A stretch of DNA of 64,000 bases from Bacteroidota bacterium (GCA_008933805.1 WBUH01000001.1:310001-374000), one strand, 5' to 3'; numbered from the stretch's first letter, positions 1 to 9,198 are shown. Numbers and translations: made by a program. Notes: generated from the sequence alone by a model not told the origin.

Positions 1-155
1 AATCACATTTGCAATAAGTAACTTCCTTCGTCAGTAAGACAGGTTTATGGGTGTGCTGGTTGCACCCAGTCATGTTGAACTTTTTTCAACATCACATTAT
101 CAATTCACGATAAATACAGATTGAGATCCCGAATCAAGTTCGGGATGACAGGACA
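1..155 (-). repeat. Dispersed intergenic repeat, inverted copy (truncated by window edge)
   Basis: Reading the reverse complement of this stretch gives a diverged copy of the tandem units at 7704-8159. The blocks keep the same order: a hairpin around GATCCCGAATC/GTTCGGGATG, an AACGGTAAT-like block, a second hairpin (ATGTTGAA/TTCAACAT), an ACCTGTC-CTGACGAAGGAAG-like block, and an ATTACAAATGTG-like block. The left part lies outside the window. It contains no gene. The upstream extension of the aroB reading frame (121-234) runs into it and is not coding. Confidence 0.85.
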
Positions 156-234
156 AACATTCCTAATAATGTTCAACCCTCATTTGTTTTCACATCCAAA
201 AACTGTATTTTACAGCAACCAAAAAGCTACCCCT

Positions 235-1263
235 ATGCAACTGATTAACGACCACATTGTAATAAGCGATAACGGTATCGAGTACCTCGCCAATTTTGTT
301 AACTCGCGCGATTTTGAAGGCATATTTGTGCTGGCCGATGAAAATACGGTGCAACACTGTGTGCCGTTATTGCAAGGGTTTGATTTTGAAACCATCGTTA
401 TCCCCGCAGGTGAGCAGCATAAAACCCTTACCACTTGCGAGCTGATTTTTGATGCCCTGATAGCCAAACACGCCAACCGTAAAAGTTTGCTGATAAACGT
501 TAGCGGCGGGGTAGGGGGCGATATGGGCGGTTTGTGTGCATCGTTGTTTCAGCGCGGCATTTATTTCATCAACGTACCCACCACATTACTTGCCATGGTG
601 GATGCCAGCGTGGGAGGCAAGTTGGGGGTAGATTACAAAGGACTAAAAAACTACATCGGGGTGTTTAAAGAGCCGTTGGGGGTGTTTATCCACCCGCCGT
701 TTTTGCAAACACTGCCAGAACGTGAACTAAAAGCGGGTTTTGCCGAAATGCTGAAACACGCTCTGATTGCTGATGCCATCCACTGGGGAGAGTTGCAGGA
801 GTTTAATCCCCGCAGGTTTAAAACATGGATAACCGCCAGCGTTGAAATTAAAGACCATATTGTAGAGGAGGATATGCACGAAAACGGCAACCGTAAATTG
901 CTCAATTTCGGCCACACCATCGGCCACGCTGTTGAATCGTGGTTTTTAAAACACAACAAAGACTTACTACATGGCGAAGCAGTGGCATTGGGGATGCTGT
1001 GCGAAGCCTATCTTTCACAAAAAATAGGATTATTGGCCGAAGAACTGCAAAGCGTTGTAGCGGGAATTAAAAAGCATTACACCTTACCCAGAATTGAAGA
1101 AAGCAGCTTTGACGAACTGTTGCAACTAATGGGCGCAGACAAAAAGAATACCCAAGCGGGCATTAATTTCACCCTGCTGCGTACCATAGGCATGGGGTCG
1201 ATAGATAACTACTGCACCCCCGACGAAATAAAACAGGCATTGCAGTGGTATAACAGCCTTTAA
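235..1263 (+). CDS. aroB: 3-dehydroquinate synthase
   Basis: Second step of the shikimate pathway: converts DAHP to 3-dehydroquinate using NAD and a divalent metal, in the cytoplasm. With the start at ATG 235 the protein has 342 residues. The NAD-binding GGVGGDMGG lies at about 91-99, followed by NVPTTLLAMVDASVGGK (about 113-129), the metal-ligand region GFAEMLKHA (about 168-176), and the histidines of NFGHTIGHAVE and LLHGEAVALGM. The frame is open back to a TTG at 121, but that extension is translated intergenic repeat and does not resemble the family N-terminus, which starts near MQLI. It is followed 38 bases later by rfbA and then aroA on the same strand, so one transcript is likely. Confidence 0.95.
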   Translation: MQLINDHIVISDNGIEYLANFVNSRDFEGIFVLADENTVQHCVPLLQGFDFETIVIPAGEQHKTLTTCELIFDALIAKHANRKSLLINVSGGVGGDMGGLCASLFQRGIYFINVPTTLLAMVDASVGGKLGVDYKGLKNYIGVFKEPLGVFIHPPFLQTLPERELKAGFAEMLKHALIADAIHWGELQEFNPRRFKTWITASVEIKDHIVEEDMHENGNRKLLNFGHTIGHAVESWFLKHNKDLLHGEAVALGMLCEAYLSQKIGLLAEELQSVVAGIKKHYTLPRIEESSFDELLQLMGADKKNTQAGINFTLLRTIGMGSIDNYCTPDEIKQALQWYNSL

Positions 1264-1301
1264 TCATCACCAATTAACAGCAAACTCATTATAATTGCAC
1301 T

Positions 1302-2171
1302 ATGAAAGGTATAATACTTGCCGGAGGGTCGGGCACAAGGCTGCACCCGCTTACCATAGCCATCAGTAAACAATTGATGCCCGTGTATGATAAACCCATG
1401 ATTTACTACCCGTTAACAACCCTAATGTTGTCGGGTATTCGTGAAATACTTATCATCTCTACCCCGCATGATTTGCCGTTGTTTAAAAAACTATTGGGCG
1501 ACGGCAGTCAATTCGGTTGCGAATTTCAATACGCCGAACAACCCGAACCCAAAGGACTTGCACAAGCATTTACCATTGGAGCCGATTTTATTGGTAAAGA
1601 CAAAGTAGCCCTTATTTTGGGTGATAATATATTTTACGGTTCAGGTTTCTCAAAAACCTTGCAAGCCTGCAACAACCCCGACGGCGGTATTGTGTTTGCT
1701 TACCACGTGAGCGACCCTGAACGCTACGGCGTAGTTGAGTTTGACGAGGATATGAACGCCATCAGTATTGAGGAAAAACCTGCACATCCAAAATCAAACT
1801 ATGCAGTTCCGGGCTTGTACTATTACGATAACCACGTAGTAGATGTAGCCAGGCATTTAAAGCCTTCATCGCGCGGCGAGTTGGAAATTACTGACATTAA
1901 CCGTGTGTACCTTGAACGCGGCAAACTTAGTGTAGCCGTTATGAACAGGGGAACGGCATGGTTGGATACCGGAACCATTGACTCTCTAATGCAGGCAGGT
2001 ACTTTTGTGCAGGTGATTGAAGAAAGGCAAGGCCTTAAAATAGGTTGCCCCGAAGAGATTGCCTACCGTATGGGTTTTATAGACCGTGCCCAAATGCAAA
2101 AACTTGCCGACCCTTTGATGAAAAGCGGTTACGGGCAGTATTTGATGAAAATACTGGATATTAAGTTTTAA
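1302..2171 (+). CDS. rfbA: Glucose-1-phosphate thymidylyltransferase
   Basis: Makes dTDP-glucose from glucose-1-phosphate and dTTP, the first step to dTDP-L-rhamnose for surface polysaccharide. At 289 residues it has the usual short-RmlA length. The nucleotide-binding signature [11 protein letters not shown] is at residues 8-18, [14 protein letters not shown] follows, and ILGDNIFYG is at about 104-112. The C-terminal AYRMGFID region is typical. It lies between aroB and aroA on the same strand. The matching reductase gene (rfbD-like) is about 33 kb away at 34336, so the rhamnose genes are not clustered here. Confidence 0.95.
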   Translation: MKGIILAGGSGTRLHPLTIAISKQLMPVYDKPMIYYPLTTLMLSGIREILIISTPHDLPLFKKLLGDGSQFGCEFQYAEQPEPKGLAQAFTIGADFIGKDKVALILGDNIFYGSGFSKTLQACNNPDGGIVFAYHVSDPERYGVVEFDEDMNAISIEEKPAHPKSNYAVPGLYYYDNHVVDVARHLKPSSRGELEITDINRVYLERGKLSVAVMNRGTAWLDTGTIDSLMQAGTFVQVIEERQGLKIGCPEEIAYRMGFIDRAQMQKLADPLMKSGYGQYLMKILDIKF

Positions 2172-2182
2172 CGAATTACTGG

Positions 2183-2237
2183 TACACCCTTTTCGGGAGT
2201 TCTCTCTCACAACTGCGGGGGAGCAGGAGAGGGTGTA
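2183..2237. other. Intergenic hairpin between rfbA and aroA
   Basis: TACACCCT at 2183-2190 pairs with AGGGTGTA at 2230-2237, with a G-rich and CTCT-rich loop. There is no T-run, so this is probably not a terminator. It may be a processing site or a decayed repeat. Confidence 0.3.
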
Positions 2238-2260
2238 GTATCTAACAAACAATTCTTTTA

Positions 2261-3496
2261 ATGGAACAAATAACCCTTGCAATCAACAACGATGAAGTAA
2301 GGGGAGTTGTAAACTTGCCGGCTTCAAAAAGCATAGCCAACCGTTTATTGGTGATGAATGCATTGGCCGCAAATGTCATTACCATTAATAATCTTTCACA
2401 GGCCAATGATACCCGTTTGTTGCACAGTATTTTGGGTGAATTATCCTTTAATACTACTCCCACAGTAGAAATTGACTGCCGCGATGCAGGTACCGTAATG
2501 CGTTTTTTAACTGCTTTTTTTGCTATTACCGAAGGAAAATGGATGCTAAAAGGCACGGAAAGGATGCACCAACGTCCCATTGGTATTTTGGTTGAAAAAC
2601 TAAAAGAATTAGGGGCTGATATTGAATATTTACATAACGAGGGATATCCGCCTTTGCTGATTAGCGGCACACAACTAAAAGGCGGTGAGATACGCATAGA
2701 TGCCGGTATCAGCAGTCAATACATCTCGGCATTGATGATGATTGCCCCTTACCTAAAAAACGGGCTTACCCTGAAATTGGAGGGTAAAATAACATCAAAA
2801 CCTTATATATCGCTTACCGCAGGGCTGATGCAGCAATGCGGTGTACGGGCAGTTTTCATGGGGAATGTGGTAACAATCCCCGAAGGGAAATACACGTCTA
2901 CTAAAATTACCGTTGAAAGCGATTGGTCGGCGGCATCTTACTGGTATGCAGTGGCAGCCGTTGCGAACCGTGCAGAAATTAAACTAAACGGATTATTGCC
3001 CGATAGTTTGCAAGGGGATAGTGTGGTAGCCCGTTTAATGGAAGAGTTTGGGGTAACTACAGCGTTTACAAATAATGGAGTACTGATTAAAAACGTTGGA
3101 GCTGTAACTAATCATTTTGAGTACGATTTTACCGATTGCCCCGATTTAGGCCCTACTTTCATAGCGCTGTGCGGTGCAATGGGAATACCGGCTCGTTTTT
3201 ACGGGCTTGAAAGCCTTGCTATAAAAGAGAGCGACCGTACCGCTGCTCTTGCCACTGAACTGAAAAAGGTTGGGGTGGTGTTTGAGCAAAACGGCGAGTA
3301 TTGGCAGTTAATCCCTGATAAAGAAGCGTTAAACAGCAGTAAAACGATTGAGTTTGATACGTACAACGACCACAGGCTTGCAATGGCATTGTCGGTTTTT
3401 TCAATAGTTTTATCCGAAATAAAAATCAATAATCCCCAAGTAATAATAAAATCGTACCCAACGTTTTGGGATGATTTTATGCAGATTATGAGGTAG
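2261..3496 (+). CDS. aroA: 3-phosphoshikimate 1-carboxyvinyltransferase (EPSP synthase)
   Basis: Sixth shikimate step: joins phosphoenolpyruvate to shikimate-3-phosphate. The protein has 411 residues, slightly shorter than the E. coli enzyme. The phosphate-binding PASKSIANR sits at 20-28 with the key lysine at 23, DAGTVMRF at about 73-80 corresponds to the family's GNAGT..R motif, and QYISALMM and DHRLAMALSV (near the C-terminus) are also present. The first glycine of the usual N-A-G-T is replaced, as in some Bacteroidota enzymes. It lies 89 bases after rfbA. With aroB and aroC (15319) this window holds three of the seven pathway genes. Confidence 0.94.
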   Translation: MEQITLAINNDEVRGVVNLPASKSIANRLLVMNALAANVITINNLSQANDTRLLHSILGELSFNTTPTVEIDCRDAGTVMRFLTAFFAITEGKWMLKGTERMHQRPIGILVEKLKELGADIEYLHNEGYPPLLISGTQLKGGEIRIDAGISSQYISALMMIAPYLKNGLTLKLEGKITSKPYISLTAGLMQQCGVRAVFMGNVVTIPEGKYTSTKITVESDWSAASYWYAVAAVANRAEIKLNGLLPDSLQGDSVVARLMEEFGVTTAFTNNGVLIKNVGAVTNHFEYDFTDCPDLGPTFIALCGAMGIPARFYGLESLAIKESDRTAALATELKKVGVVFEQNGEYWQLIPDKEALNSSKTIEFDTYNDHRLAMALSVFSIVLSEIKINNPQVIIKSYPTFWDDFMQIMR

Positions 3497-3560
3497 ATAG
3501 AGTCTCGTTTACAAACTGCTTCTCTTAAACGGATTTAATTTAGCAACGAATAGTAAAACT

Positions 3561-4130
3561 ATGATTACCATGAATAAATGGATATGGATGAACTTTGCAG
3601 GCTGGGTTTTGGGCATTGTTCTGGTGTTAACCCTATCGGTATTGTTTGATTCTTTACATATTGAAGGTTGGCAATTTATAGTAGGCTTAGGTATGGGGCT
3701 TGGAGTGGGATTAGCGCAATGGCTGGCCTTGAGAAAGCAAATTCCCGTTAGATTTAATTGGATTTGGGTTACCACTTTGGGTTTAGTAAGCCCGTTTTTA
3801 ATTTTTGATTTTATAACGCATTTCGGTAGCCAATCAATAGGAGATTATTATATATTAATTAGTGTAGCACTTGGCGGTATTTCCGTTGGTCTATTGCAGC
3901 GAAATCTGCTAAAAACGCATATTGCTAACACCCAAAACTGGGTGATAACAAATATTATTGGATGGTTATTAGCTGTGCTGACATTTTCAGCGATTAATTA
4001 CACTATGAAATTATCAATAAGTAATTTAAGTCAGTTCTTTCTTAACTTAGTCTTGATGCTGGCCGGCGGCCCTATTTTGGGGCAAGCAACCGGTATCGCT
4101 TTAAAGAAAACAACAATTATTAAAAATTAA
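3561..4130 (+). CDS. Six-helix integral membrane protein of unknown function
   Basis: The 189 residues contain about six hydrophobic segments (roughly residues 5-28, 36-54, 66-85, 93-112, 125-147 and 152-178), several glycine-rich (GLGMGLGVGLAQW, ALGGISVGLLQ, AGGPILGQATG). I do not recognise a family. The gene starts 64 bases after aroA, so it could be read through from it. An internal ATG at 3570 is an alternative start. Its last four bases overlap the convergent gldB stop codon. The repeated G-rich helices suggest helix packing and no soluble domain is visible. Confidence 0.7.
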   Translation: MITMNKWIWMNFAGWVLGIVLVLTLSVLFDSLHIEGWQFIVGLGMGLGVGLAQWLALRKQIPVRFNWIWVTTLGLVSPFLIFDFITHFGSQSIGDYYILISVALGGISVGLLQRNLLKTHIANTQNWVITNIIGWLLAVLTFSAINYTMKLSISNLSQFFLNLVLMLAGGPILGQATGIALKKTTIIKN

Positions 4131-5176
4131 GGGCGGTATTTACTGCCTTTCAATATTTTATCGCTGTCGGTTTCGCGCATTAATTCGGCAAGGGTAATTT
4201 TAGGGTTATTATCCATGTAGCGGCGCACAATTTCCCTTCCCACCCACACGGCAAAACGCGGCGATGAACGGGTTTCATCGTTGGGTACTCCGTCGGCATT
4301 GGTAAAAGGCCCTTCCTCAAAATAACGGATAATTACTTCGGGGTTGTTGTTGTACAATACATTCAGTTTAGGGTCAACAAAGTGTGCCCAAATTTGCCAT
4401 TCGTTATCCTTGCACCATTTCAGATTTTCGCCGCTTAGTGCCAGTTTAATGCTGTCAGGTGTTTCGGGCATCATGGCATCAATATAATAGGCTAACTTAC
4501 CCTCGTGTATCATTTGGTCGATAAAACGTTTGCCTTTTAAAAAGCGTTCGTATCGGTAATAGCCCAACGCATTTATTACATTTCGGGTCAGGTATTCGGG
4601 GCGCATTTTCACCATTAAATAATTGGTAAGGTGGGGCATTTTTTCGTAGGGGTAATCCTTACCCAAATACATATCCAAGCCTACGGCAATTTGTTTTCCG
4701 TAATAAATGCAGCCGTTGTTTAATCTCCCCGGGAAATAAATAATTTCAGGCAAAGTATCATCCGGAAAATAATGCTTTACGTGCTTAAATGCTTCGGTTA
4801 TTTGGGTATTGTATTCATCTACCGAAACAAATTTCTTTTCAATTACTGAAAATAATTGCTGTGTAGGTTGATAGTTGATGAACTGCTTTAGTTTATCGGG
4901 GGCAGTGCTGTCGTCAAAATTTCCTAATGAAATAATCTCGGAATAATAAGACGGGAAAAAATCAGGGTATTTTTTGCTGAGGTTGGCAAAAGCTGCTTGC
5001 ATGGCATTGGTATCAATGTCAAACAAGTCCTTATCAAATCGTTTAAAAGTTACTTCGGCTTTTACTTCAGAAACATCAATTTTTAAACGATTTTCTTTAC
5101 AGCCCGTTGCCCCGAACAATAATATAATGACCGATGTTATAGAAAATAGTCGTTTTTTACAGAAATTTGTAATCAT
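4127..5176 (-). CDS. gldB: Gliding motility lipoprotein GldB
   Basis: GldB is an envelope lipoprotein needed for gliding in Flavobacterium, and gldB-like genes are also found in non-gliding Bacteroidota. The start chosen here is ATG 5176 (349 residues). A hydrophobic N-terminus ends in GATGC, a lipobox-like site. Family signs are FKRFDKDLFDID near the N-terminus, the YFPGRLNNGCIYYGKQIAVG region, and LGKDYPYEKMPHLTNYLMVKM. An upstream TTG at 5185 lies inside a -7-like box (GTTCTTTG, minus strand 5190-5183), so it is unlikely to be the start. It is divergent from the barrel gene at 5200 with only 23 bases between. gldC, the usual partner in Flavobacterium, is not adjacent. Confidence 0.88.
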   Translation of the reverse strand: MITNFCKKRLFSITSVIILLFGATGCKENRLKIDVSEVKAEVTFKRFDKDLFDIDTNAMQAAFANLSKKYPDFFPSYYSEIISLGNFDDSTAPDKLKQFINYQPTQQLFSVIEKKFVSVDEYNTQITEAFKHVKHYFPDDTLPEIIYFPGRLNNGCIYYGKQIAVGLDMYLGKDYPYEKMPHLTNYLMVKMRPEYLTRNVINALGYYRYERFLKGKRFIDQMIHEGKLAYYIDAMMPETPDSIKLALSGENLKWCKDNEWQIWAHFVDPKLNVLYNNNPEVIIRYFEEGPFTNADGVPNDETRSSPRFAVWVGREIVRRYMDNNPKITLAELMRETDSDKILKGSKYRP

Positions 5177-5199
5177 ACGTTTCAAAGAACGCCAAAAAT

Positions 5200-5967
5200 A
5201 TGAAAAAACTTGTCTTGCTTACCCTATTCGCTATTACAATTTTGCATTCTCGTGCCCAAGATAGCAGCACACGTATTACTCCCATCAAGTCAAACGACTT
5301 TAGTATGTTCAATCATAAGGAGTACCGTTTTTCAATATCGGTGATGCCTTTGATTAGCTGGATGAGCCCTGACAGTCGAAATATTACGTCAGAGGGTTCC
5401 CGCGTGGGGTTCAGTGGTGGTCTTACCGTTGAGAAAAATCTTAGCGAAAACGTTGCCCTTTGTGGCGGTTTGCACCTTACTCAAATGGGCGGTAAAATCG
5501 GGTACGATTCGTTAAGGGTAAAAGGTGGTATAACTACGTTCAACGATATAGAGTACACCTACAAAACCCGTTATATTGATATTCCTCTAACGATAAAACT
5601 TCGTACTGACGAATTTGGCTATAGCCGTGTGTATTTTGATGCGGGGTTTGCGCTTAATATTTTGTGGAGAGGCAGGGCGGATCTTAACAAAGACATTTTT
5701 ACCAATGCTCAAGGCGGTAGTGAAGACCGTGATGTAAACGACAAAGACGGTGATTTTGATATTAACAACAGCGTTGTTGAAGACGACGATATAAGTTTTT
5801 TAAGGGTTCCGTTCTTGGTGGGTGCAGGATATGAGTATGCACTATCAAAAAACACGGTAGTATTTGGCGGTTTGCGCTACAGTGCAGGGTTGTTTAATGT
5901 GATGTCGGCTCCCAACACAAAGGCTTACAACAACTATTTTGGTATAAACGTGGGCTTGTTGTTCTAA
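5200..5967 (+). CDS. PorT-like outer-membrane beta-barrel protein
   Basis: Signal peptide at 1-19 (MKKLVLLTLF...HSRAQ), then alternating aromatic strands typical of small Bacteroidota outer-membrane barrels (OMP_b-brl/PorT-like). The C-terminus ends YFGINVGLLF, a hydrophobic final strand ending in phenylalanine. An acidic insert of about 25 residues (about 168-195, rich in D, E and N with the run DRDVNDKDGDFDIN) may be a calcium-binding loop between strands. Total length is 255 residues. It is divergent from gldB with almost no intergenic space, so its promoter must lie within the start of gldB. Its function is not known; PorT itself acts in T9SS, but this assignment is only by fold. Confidence 0.7.
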   Translation: MKKLVLLTLFAITILHSRAQDSSTRITPIKSNDFSMFNHKEYRFSISVMPLISWMSPDSRNITSEGSRVGFSGGLTVEKNLSENVALCGGLHLTQMGGKIGYDSLRVKGGITTFNDIEYTYKTRYIDIPLTIKLRTDEFGYSRVYFDAGFALNILWRGRADLNKDIFTNAQGGSEDRDVNDKDGDFDINNSVVEDDDISFLRVPFLVGAGYEYALSKNTVVFGGLRYSAGLFNVMSAPNTKAYNNYFGINVGLLF

Positions 5968-6040
5968 GCCCCGTTAATATGCTTATTTTTGAAATCCCAT
6001 TGGCGTTGCCGGTGGGATTTTATATTTAGCGAGAATATAG

Positions 6041-7681
6041 ATGAAGATAGCGCTGGCACAGCTAAACTACCACGTAGGCAATTTTGATAACAACGCCCGC
6101 AAAATTATAGATACCATACAGCAAGCAAAAGCACAAGGTGTTGCGTTGGTGGTGTTTTCTGAATTATGCCTTACAGGGTACCCTCCGAAAGATTTTTTAG
6201 AGTTTAATGACTTTATACGCTTAAGCGAAGAACACATTGATTTGATAGCGGCTGAGTGCAAAGGGATTGCTGCCATTGTAGGAGCCCCTTCGCGAAACAC
6301 CGCTGCAGGCAAACCCTTGCGCAACAGTGCATACGTATTGGAAGGCGGGGAAGTGAAAACCATTGTACATAAAACCCTGCTGCCCACTTACGATGTGTTT
6401 GACGAATACCGCTATTTTGAGCCGAATACCTTTTTTCAAACCGTACAGGTGGCAGGCTTAAATATCGCTCTTACGGTGTGCGAGGATTTGTGGAACATTG
6501 GCAACGAAAGATTGTACCCTCAATCGCCGATGGACCAATTGTATAAACAACAGCCCCGTTTGATGGTAAACATTGCCGCGTCTCCGTTCGGGCAGTTTCA
6601 TATCGAAACCCGCAAGAACATTTTGTTGGAGAACGTGCAGAAATACAAACTGCCGTTGCTGTATGTGAACCATGTGGGCGCACAAACCGAGCTGGTATTT
6701 GACGGCGGCAGCATGGCCATTAACCCCAACGGAACGGTGGTGGATGAATTGGCTTATTTTGATGAAGAGTTTAAGCTGTATGATTTTGAAAACGGACAGC
6801 TAACCCAAATTGGCGACGACCATAGCTTTTTACCTACCGAACGTATAGAGCTGGTGCACGATGCACTGGTTACAGGCATACGGGATTATTTTAGAAAATC
6901 AGGGTTTACAAAAGCAATACTGGGCAGCAGCGGCGGGATTGACTCGGCTGTGGTACAGGCACTTGCTGTAAGGGCGTTGGGTGCTGAGAATGTGCGGGCA
7001 GTTTTGATGCCCTCGCCGTTCAGCAGTCAAGGCAGTGTGGATGATGCTGTGGAGTTGTGCAAAAACTTAGGTAACCCGTACGATATTATCCCGATTAATA
7101 AACCCTATGATGCCTTTAACGATACGTTGAAGGATATTTTTGCAGGCCAGCCGTTCAATATTACCGAAGAGAATATACAGAGCCGTAGCCGTGGCATATT
7201 GCTAATGGCAATAAGCAACAAATACGGTTATATACTGCTGAATACCAGTAATAAAAGCGAGTTGGCAGTGGGGTATGGTACTTTGTACGGCGATATGTGC
7301 GGCGGACTTAGTGTGATAGGAGATGTGTACAAAACACAGATGTACGATTTGGCAAGGTTTATCAATAAAAACGGGGAGGTGATACCCGATAATATTTTGA
7401 CCAAAGCCCCCAGCGCAGAGCTACGCCCCGACCAAAAAGACACTGACAGCTTACCTGAATACGATTTGTTGGATACTATACTCTCGTTGTATATAGAAGA
7501 CCGTTTAGGGCCTGCTGAAATAATAGCGCAAGGCTACGACGAAGCACTGGTACTAAGGGTATTGAAAATGGTAAACACCAACGAGTATAAACGCTACCAA
7601 ACTCCTCCTATTTTGCGGGTAACCAACAAAGCCTTTGGCAGTGGCCGCAGGATGCCTATTGTTGGTAAGTATTTAAGTTAA
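6041..7681 (+). CDS. nadE: Glutamine-dependent NAD+ synthetase
   Basis: Last step of NAD synthesis: amidates nicotinic acid adenine dinucleotide with ammonia released from glutamine. The 546 residues form two domains. The N-terminal nitrilase-type glutaminase has the triad E41 (FSELCLTGYPP), K111 (HKTLLPTYDVFDEYRYF) and C147 (LTVCEDLWN). The C-terminal ATP-pyrophosphatase domain has SGGIDS at about 297-302 and the LLNTSNKSELAVGYGTLYGDM region. It is complete, in the cytoplasm, and preceded by a small barrel gene on the same strand. The tandem intergenic repeats begin 22 bases after its stop. Confidence 0.96.
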   Translation: MKIALAQLNYHVGNFDNNARKIIDTIQQAKAQGVALVVFSELCLTGYPPKDFLEFNDFIRLSEEHIDLIAAECKGIAAIVGAPSRNTAAGKPLRNSAYVLEGGEVKTIVHKTLLPTYDVFDEYRYFEPNTFFQTVQVAGLNIALTVCEDLWNIGNERLYPQSPMDQLYKQQPRLMVNIAASPFGQFHIETRKNILLENVQKYKLPLLYVNHVGAQTELVFDGGSMAINPNGTVVDELAYFDEEFKLYDFENGQLTQIGDDHSFLPTERIELVHDALVTGIRDYFRKSGFTKAILGSSGGIDSAVVQALAVRALGAENVRAVLMPSPFSSQGSVDDAVELCKNLGNPYDIIPINKPYDAFNDTLKDIFAGQPFNITEENIQSRSRGILLMAISNKYGYILLNTSNKSELAVGYGTLYGDMCGGLSVIGDVYKTQMYDLARFINKNGEVIPDNILTKAPSAELRPDQKDTDSLPEYDLLDTILSLYIEDRLGPAEIIAQGYDEALVLRVLKMVNTNEYKRYQTPPILRVTNKAFGSGRRMPIVGKYLS

Positions 7682-7703
7682 TCCCTTGTCTTTCTGACGA
7701 AGT

Positions 7704-7954
7704 CAGTCATCCCGAACTCGATTCGGGATCTCACTGGAATTCATCTTGAAACGGTAATGCGATGTTGAAACAAGTTCAACATGACGGGATGCAAGCAGTA
7801 CATCCAAAAACCTGTCCTGCTGACGAAGGAAGTATCTTATTACAAATGTGTTTTAGCTTTGTTGACACAGTTGGGATAAGAAATTTCGCTGAGCTCAATT
7901 TGACAGTAGCGGCTACGCGACGGATTTCCTGAGCTTGTCGAAGGGTGCGGCTGG
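7704..7954 (+). repeat. Intergenic repeat, tandem unit 1 (251 bp)
   Basis: The unit begins CAGTCATCCCGAACTCG. Hairpin A is ATCCCGAA/TTCGGGAT near 7708-7729, and hairpin B pairs ATGTTGAA with TTCAACAT near 7761-7783. A CTGTCCTGCTGACGAAGGAAG block and a long stretch to GACAGTA (7902-7908) follow. The last 46 bases (CCTGAGCTTGTCGAAGGGTGCGG region) are unique to this copy and carry the widespread GAGCTTGTCGAAG motif. The unit realigns with 7955-8159 at a constant offset of 251 without gaps. Confidence 0.9.
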
Positions 7955-8159
7955 CAGTCATCCCGAACTCGATTCAGGATCTCACTGGAATTTATCTTGA
8001 AACGGTAATGCGTTGTTGAAACAAGTTCAACATGACGGGGTGCAAGCATTGCTCACAAAAACCTGTCCTGCTGACGAAGGAAGTATCTTATTACAAATGT
8101 GTTTTAGCTTTGTTGACACAGTTGGGATAAGAAATTTCGCTGAGCTCAATTTGACAGTA
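7955..8159 (+). repeat. Intergenic repeat, tandem unit 2
   Basis: It repeats 7704-7908 at an exact offset of 251 bases with few substitutions, mostly in the hairpin part; the last 110 bases are almost identical. Hairpin A has one disrupted pair here (TTCAGGAT instead of TTCGGGAT), and hairpin B has one change (TTGTTGAA). This suggests a recent tandem duplication followed by drift in the left part. Confidence 0.9.
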
Positions 8160-8244
8160 AATCGATTATACTAGATTTCCTTTGCTTTATAAAGAATAGG
8201 TATATAAGCCAATAGCTAAAAGCCAACAACCAAAGAAGTTTTAC

Positions 8245-9198
8245 TTACTCCTCATCACCCAAATCTGATGGGTTTTCAGGGGCATCCAGGTCGATTTTTC
8301 CGCCGAGGGTTTCCATTATTTGGGCAAGTTGCTCCACCTTGTCGCGTTGGTTGGTTTGCGTGTAGGCAGTTACAAGGTTGCGTACCACACGTTTAATAAT
8401 CTCAATGTTTGAGCAGGGCAAGAAATAGCTGTCCAACGGCTCTAAACGCAGTTGACGCAAAAACTCATCCACGTTGTATTTGCTAAACACCAACCCTTTA
8501 TTAAACGGGTTAATGTAAAACATCACATCGCTAAACAGTTCAGGCGAGAGGCGGGGAGGCTCTTCGTGATATTCCAACGGTTGGTCGGGATAATTATCCA
8601 TGTAAGCCAATATGAAGTGCTGCGGTAAATTGACCCCGAAAATCGGGATATTAAGCCGCTGTGCGATGATAGAATAGATGATGGCTAATGATATAGGGTT
8701 GCCTTTGCGACGTTCGAGCACGGTGTTTATAAACGAGTTCTGCGGCGAATGGTAAGTGGCTGTGTCACCTTTAAATACGTTCACGTCGTAAAAAATATGA
8801 TTAAGAATCCGCACTTTTTCCAGCGCGGTTAAGTCATATTTCAACTCCAGCCAGGCATCCAGCTTTATTTTATTGAGCTTATTGTCCAGCTCTTGCTTGT
8901 TAAGATTAGGGTATTGGTAGCGGGTAATCAGGTAAAAACCTTCAAAAAGATCTTTGTCGGGTGTGTTTTTCCAAGCTATCAGTTCGTTTTTGAGCGCATC
9001 AAACTGGATGATGTTTACCAATCGCTCTACCTTTTCCTGCACCCGCGGGTCAGCATCAGAATCCCAATACTTCTCCAGCAGGGTTACCGCATCGGTTCCC
9101 AGCGACAATAAATGCCCCTCTACAGACTTCACTACTTCCTCGTCGGTGTCGTCCAATAAAGATAGCATTGCCGCAAGTTCACGTTCCGTAATCATCAC
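8245..9198 (-). CDS. SirB1-like transglutaminase-fold protein
   Basis: The 317 residues begin with a helical, HEAT-like N-terminal part (about 1-65, LLDDTDEEVVKSVEGHLLSLG). The core has the SirB1/Transglut_core2 signature: ERRKGNPISLAIIYSIIAQRLNIPIFGVNLPQHF. In place of the catalytic cysteine of true transglutaminases there is a serine in GNPISLA, as in other members of this group, so it may not be an enzyme. The C-terminus is acidic (PENPSDLGDEE). It starts 15 bases after the topA stop on the same strand, so it is probably cotranscribed. The function is not established. Confidence 0.8.
   Translation of the reverse strand: MMITERELAAMLSLLDDTDEEVVKSVEGHLLSLGTDAVTLLEKYWDSDADPRVQEKVERLVNIIQFDALKNELIAWKNTPDKDLFEGFYLITRYQYPNLNKQELDNKLNKIKLDAWLELKYDLTALEKVRILNHIFYDVNVFKGDTATYHSPQNSFINTVLERRKGNPISLAIIYSIIAQRLNIPIFGVNLPQHFILAYMDNYPDQPLEYHEEPPRLSPELFSDVMFYINPFNKGLVFSKYNVDEFLRQLRLEPLDSYFLPCSNIEIIKRVVRNLVTAYTQTNQRDKVEQLAQIMETLGGKIDLDAPENPSDLGDEE

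Larger units (their letters stand above)
7682..8244. other. Gene-free stretch filled by the tandem repeat pair
   Basis: No gene is visible in these 563 bases. They hold two 251-bp-spaced copies of the intergenic repeat family and a short AT-rich tail (8160-8244). Short ORFs predicted here are translated repeat. Confidence 0.85.

Noticed and set aside
121-234. Extended N-terminus of aroB from TTG 121
   Set aside because: The added residues are translated intergenic repeat (including its hairpin) and do not match the family; ATG 235 fits.
2242-2697. 151-codon minus-strand ORF inside aroA
   Set aside because: The opposite strand carries the clear EPSP synthase gene; the antisense product has no recognisable features.
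7776-8049. Short ORFs of 60-70 codons within the tandem repeats
   Set aside because: They are translations of the repeat units, with no ribosome-binding sequence or protein-like composition.
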